From Bacteroidaceae bacterium (GTDB lineage Bacteria; Bacteroidota; Bacteroidia; Bacteroidales; Bacteroidaceae): 64,000 bases of DNA. A program made the position numbers and the translations under genes. Positions 63,866-64,000 of the stretch are shown piece after piece. Position 1 is the first letter of the stretch. The number at the start of each line of letters is the position of its first letter. Location of the stretch: the NCBI GenBank assembly GCA_017547165.1, contig JAFYQK010000013.1:99642-163641 (forward strand), written 5' to 3'. The notes under the pieces were generated by a model. It was given only the letters and a program-made list of their open reading frames with translations. It had not been told where the DNA came from and made no database searches.

Positions 63866-64000
63866 TGTACTGAAATAGGTTGACTCCCAGATAGGCTTAA
63901 ATGTTAAATTATCAAATTCATTTAAGAATTATGGGAAAACAAAAATTCAGCCGCTCCTTGAAGCGCAGTATTTGCATCGAGTACATGCAAAGTGGTAAAT
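63866..64000 (+). mobile_element. Left end of an IS3-like insertion sequence, runs off the window
   Basis: TGTACTGAAATAGGTTGACT at 63866 resembles the TGnACTGn...GTTGAC terminal inverted repeats of IS3/IS150-group elements. A reading frame with an orfA-like start begins 65 bp further in. The right end and any target duplication are outside the window. Confidence 0.65.
63931..64000 (+). CDS. IS3-type transposase OrfA, 5' part only
   Basis: ATG at 63931 opens MGKQKFSRSLKRSICIEYMQ and stays open to the window edge. The 'KFSxxxKxxIxxEYxxSG' pattern is the start of the helix-turn-helix in IS3-family OrfA proteins of Bacteroidetes. Only 23 codons are visible, so the family is a judgement from this motif and the terminal repeat upstream. 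Confidence 0.6.
   Translation, partial: MGKQKFSRSLKRSICIEYMQSGK

Overview
The window reads as Bacteroidales chromosome, most likely of the Prevotella group. This is inferred from gene content and promoters. It carries a SusC/SusD pair, many secreted glycoside hydrolases, a sodium-pumping methylmalonyl-CoA decarboxylase operon, Bacteroidetes-type -7 boxes (TAnnTTTG, several with TTTG 20 bases upstream) and lipoprotein signals typical of the phylum. No rRNA, tRNA or CRISPR array was seen.

Layout. 1-3119: the 5' part of a very large secreted clan-D-like glycosidase, with a strong promoter and a 9-bp tandem repeat in its leader. 3466-4245: tcdA. 4745-7187: an arsenic-type cluster (ArsR regulator, membrane ferredoxin, small thioredoxin-like protein, ArsP-family permease) with two matching candidate operators. 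7611-9457: an outer-membrane protein, a transposase remnant and a SIMPL protein. 9636-12963: ilvE, an orphan response regulator, xseB and xseA. 13190-18872: a tripartite RND efflux system. 18873-19604: a gene-free stretch rich in repeats and hairpins. 19605-23598: the mmd operon, whose biotin carrier has two biotinyl domains. 23891-26608: MATE pump, phosphopantetheinyl transferase and exonuclease III. 26722-30735: a large secreted papain-like protease with LamG and PKD modules. 30939-35693: queA (with a 22-bp-periodic insertion), a Nudix hydrolase, a metY-like lyase and an SLC13 transporter. 35772-41619: GH20, CutC, GH29 and a transglutaminase-like lipoprotein in one probable operon. 41715-44756: an ABC-F ATPase and a YhcG-type nuclease, each behind a near-identical promoter copy. 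44921-59882: an M6 protease, a SusE-position lipoprotein, SusD, SusC, GH110, GH125 and GH92. 60024-63755: a metzincin, a TerB-DnaJ protein and a small lipoprotein. 63866-64000: the left end of an IS3-like insertion sequence that leaves the window.

How the parts work together. GH92 and GH125 remove alpha-mannose, GH110 removes alpha-1,3-galactose, GH29 removes fucose, GH20 removes HexNAc, and SusC/SusD import the products. Together with at least two secreted proteases this is a coherent toolkit for host glycoproteins (N-glycans, mucin or blood-group structures). The mmd operon fits a succinate-to-propionate fermentation that couples decarboxylation to sodium export. An SLC13 carrier could use that sodium gradient.

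The least explained signals are non-coding. There are three arrays with an exact 22-bp period, one of them inside queA. Short tandem repeats sit in the leaders of two operons and on the stop codon of another gene. A 23-bp perfect hairpin, a duplicated promoter around yhcG, a MITE-like nested inverted repeat, and a decapitated adenylate-forming enzyme that still has its own terminator complete the list.
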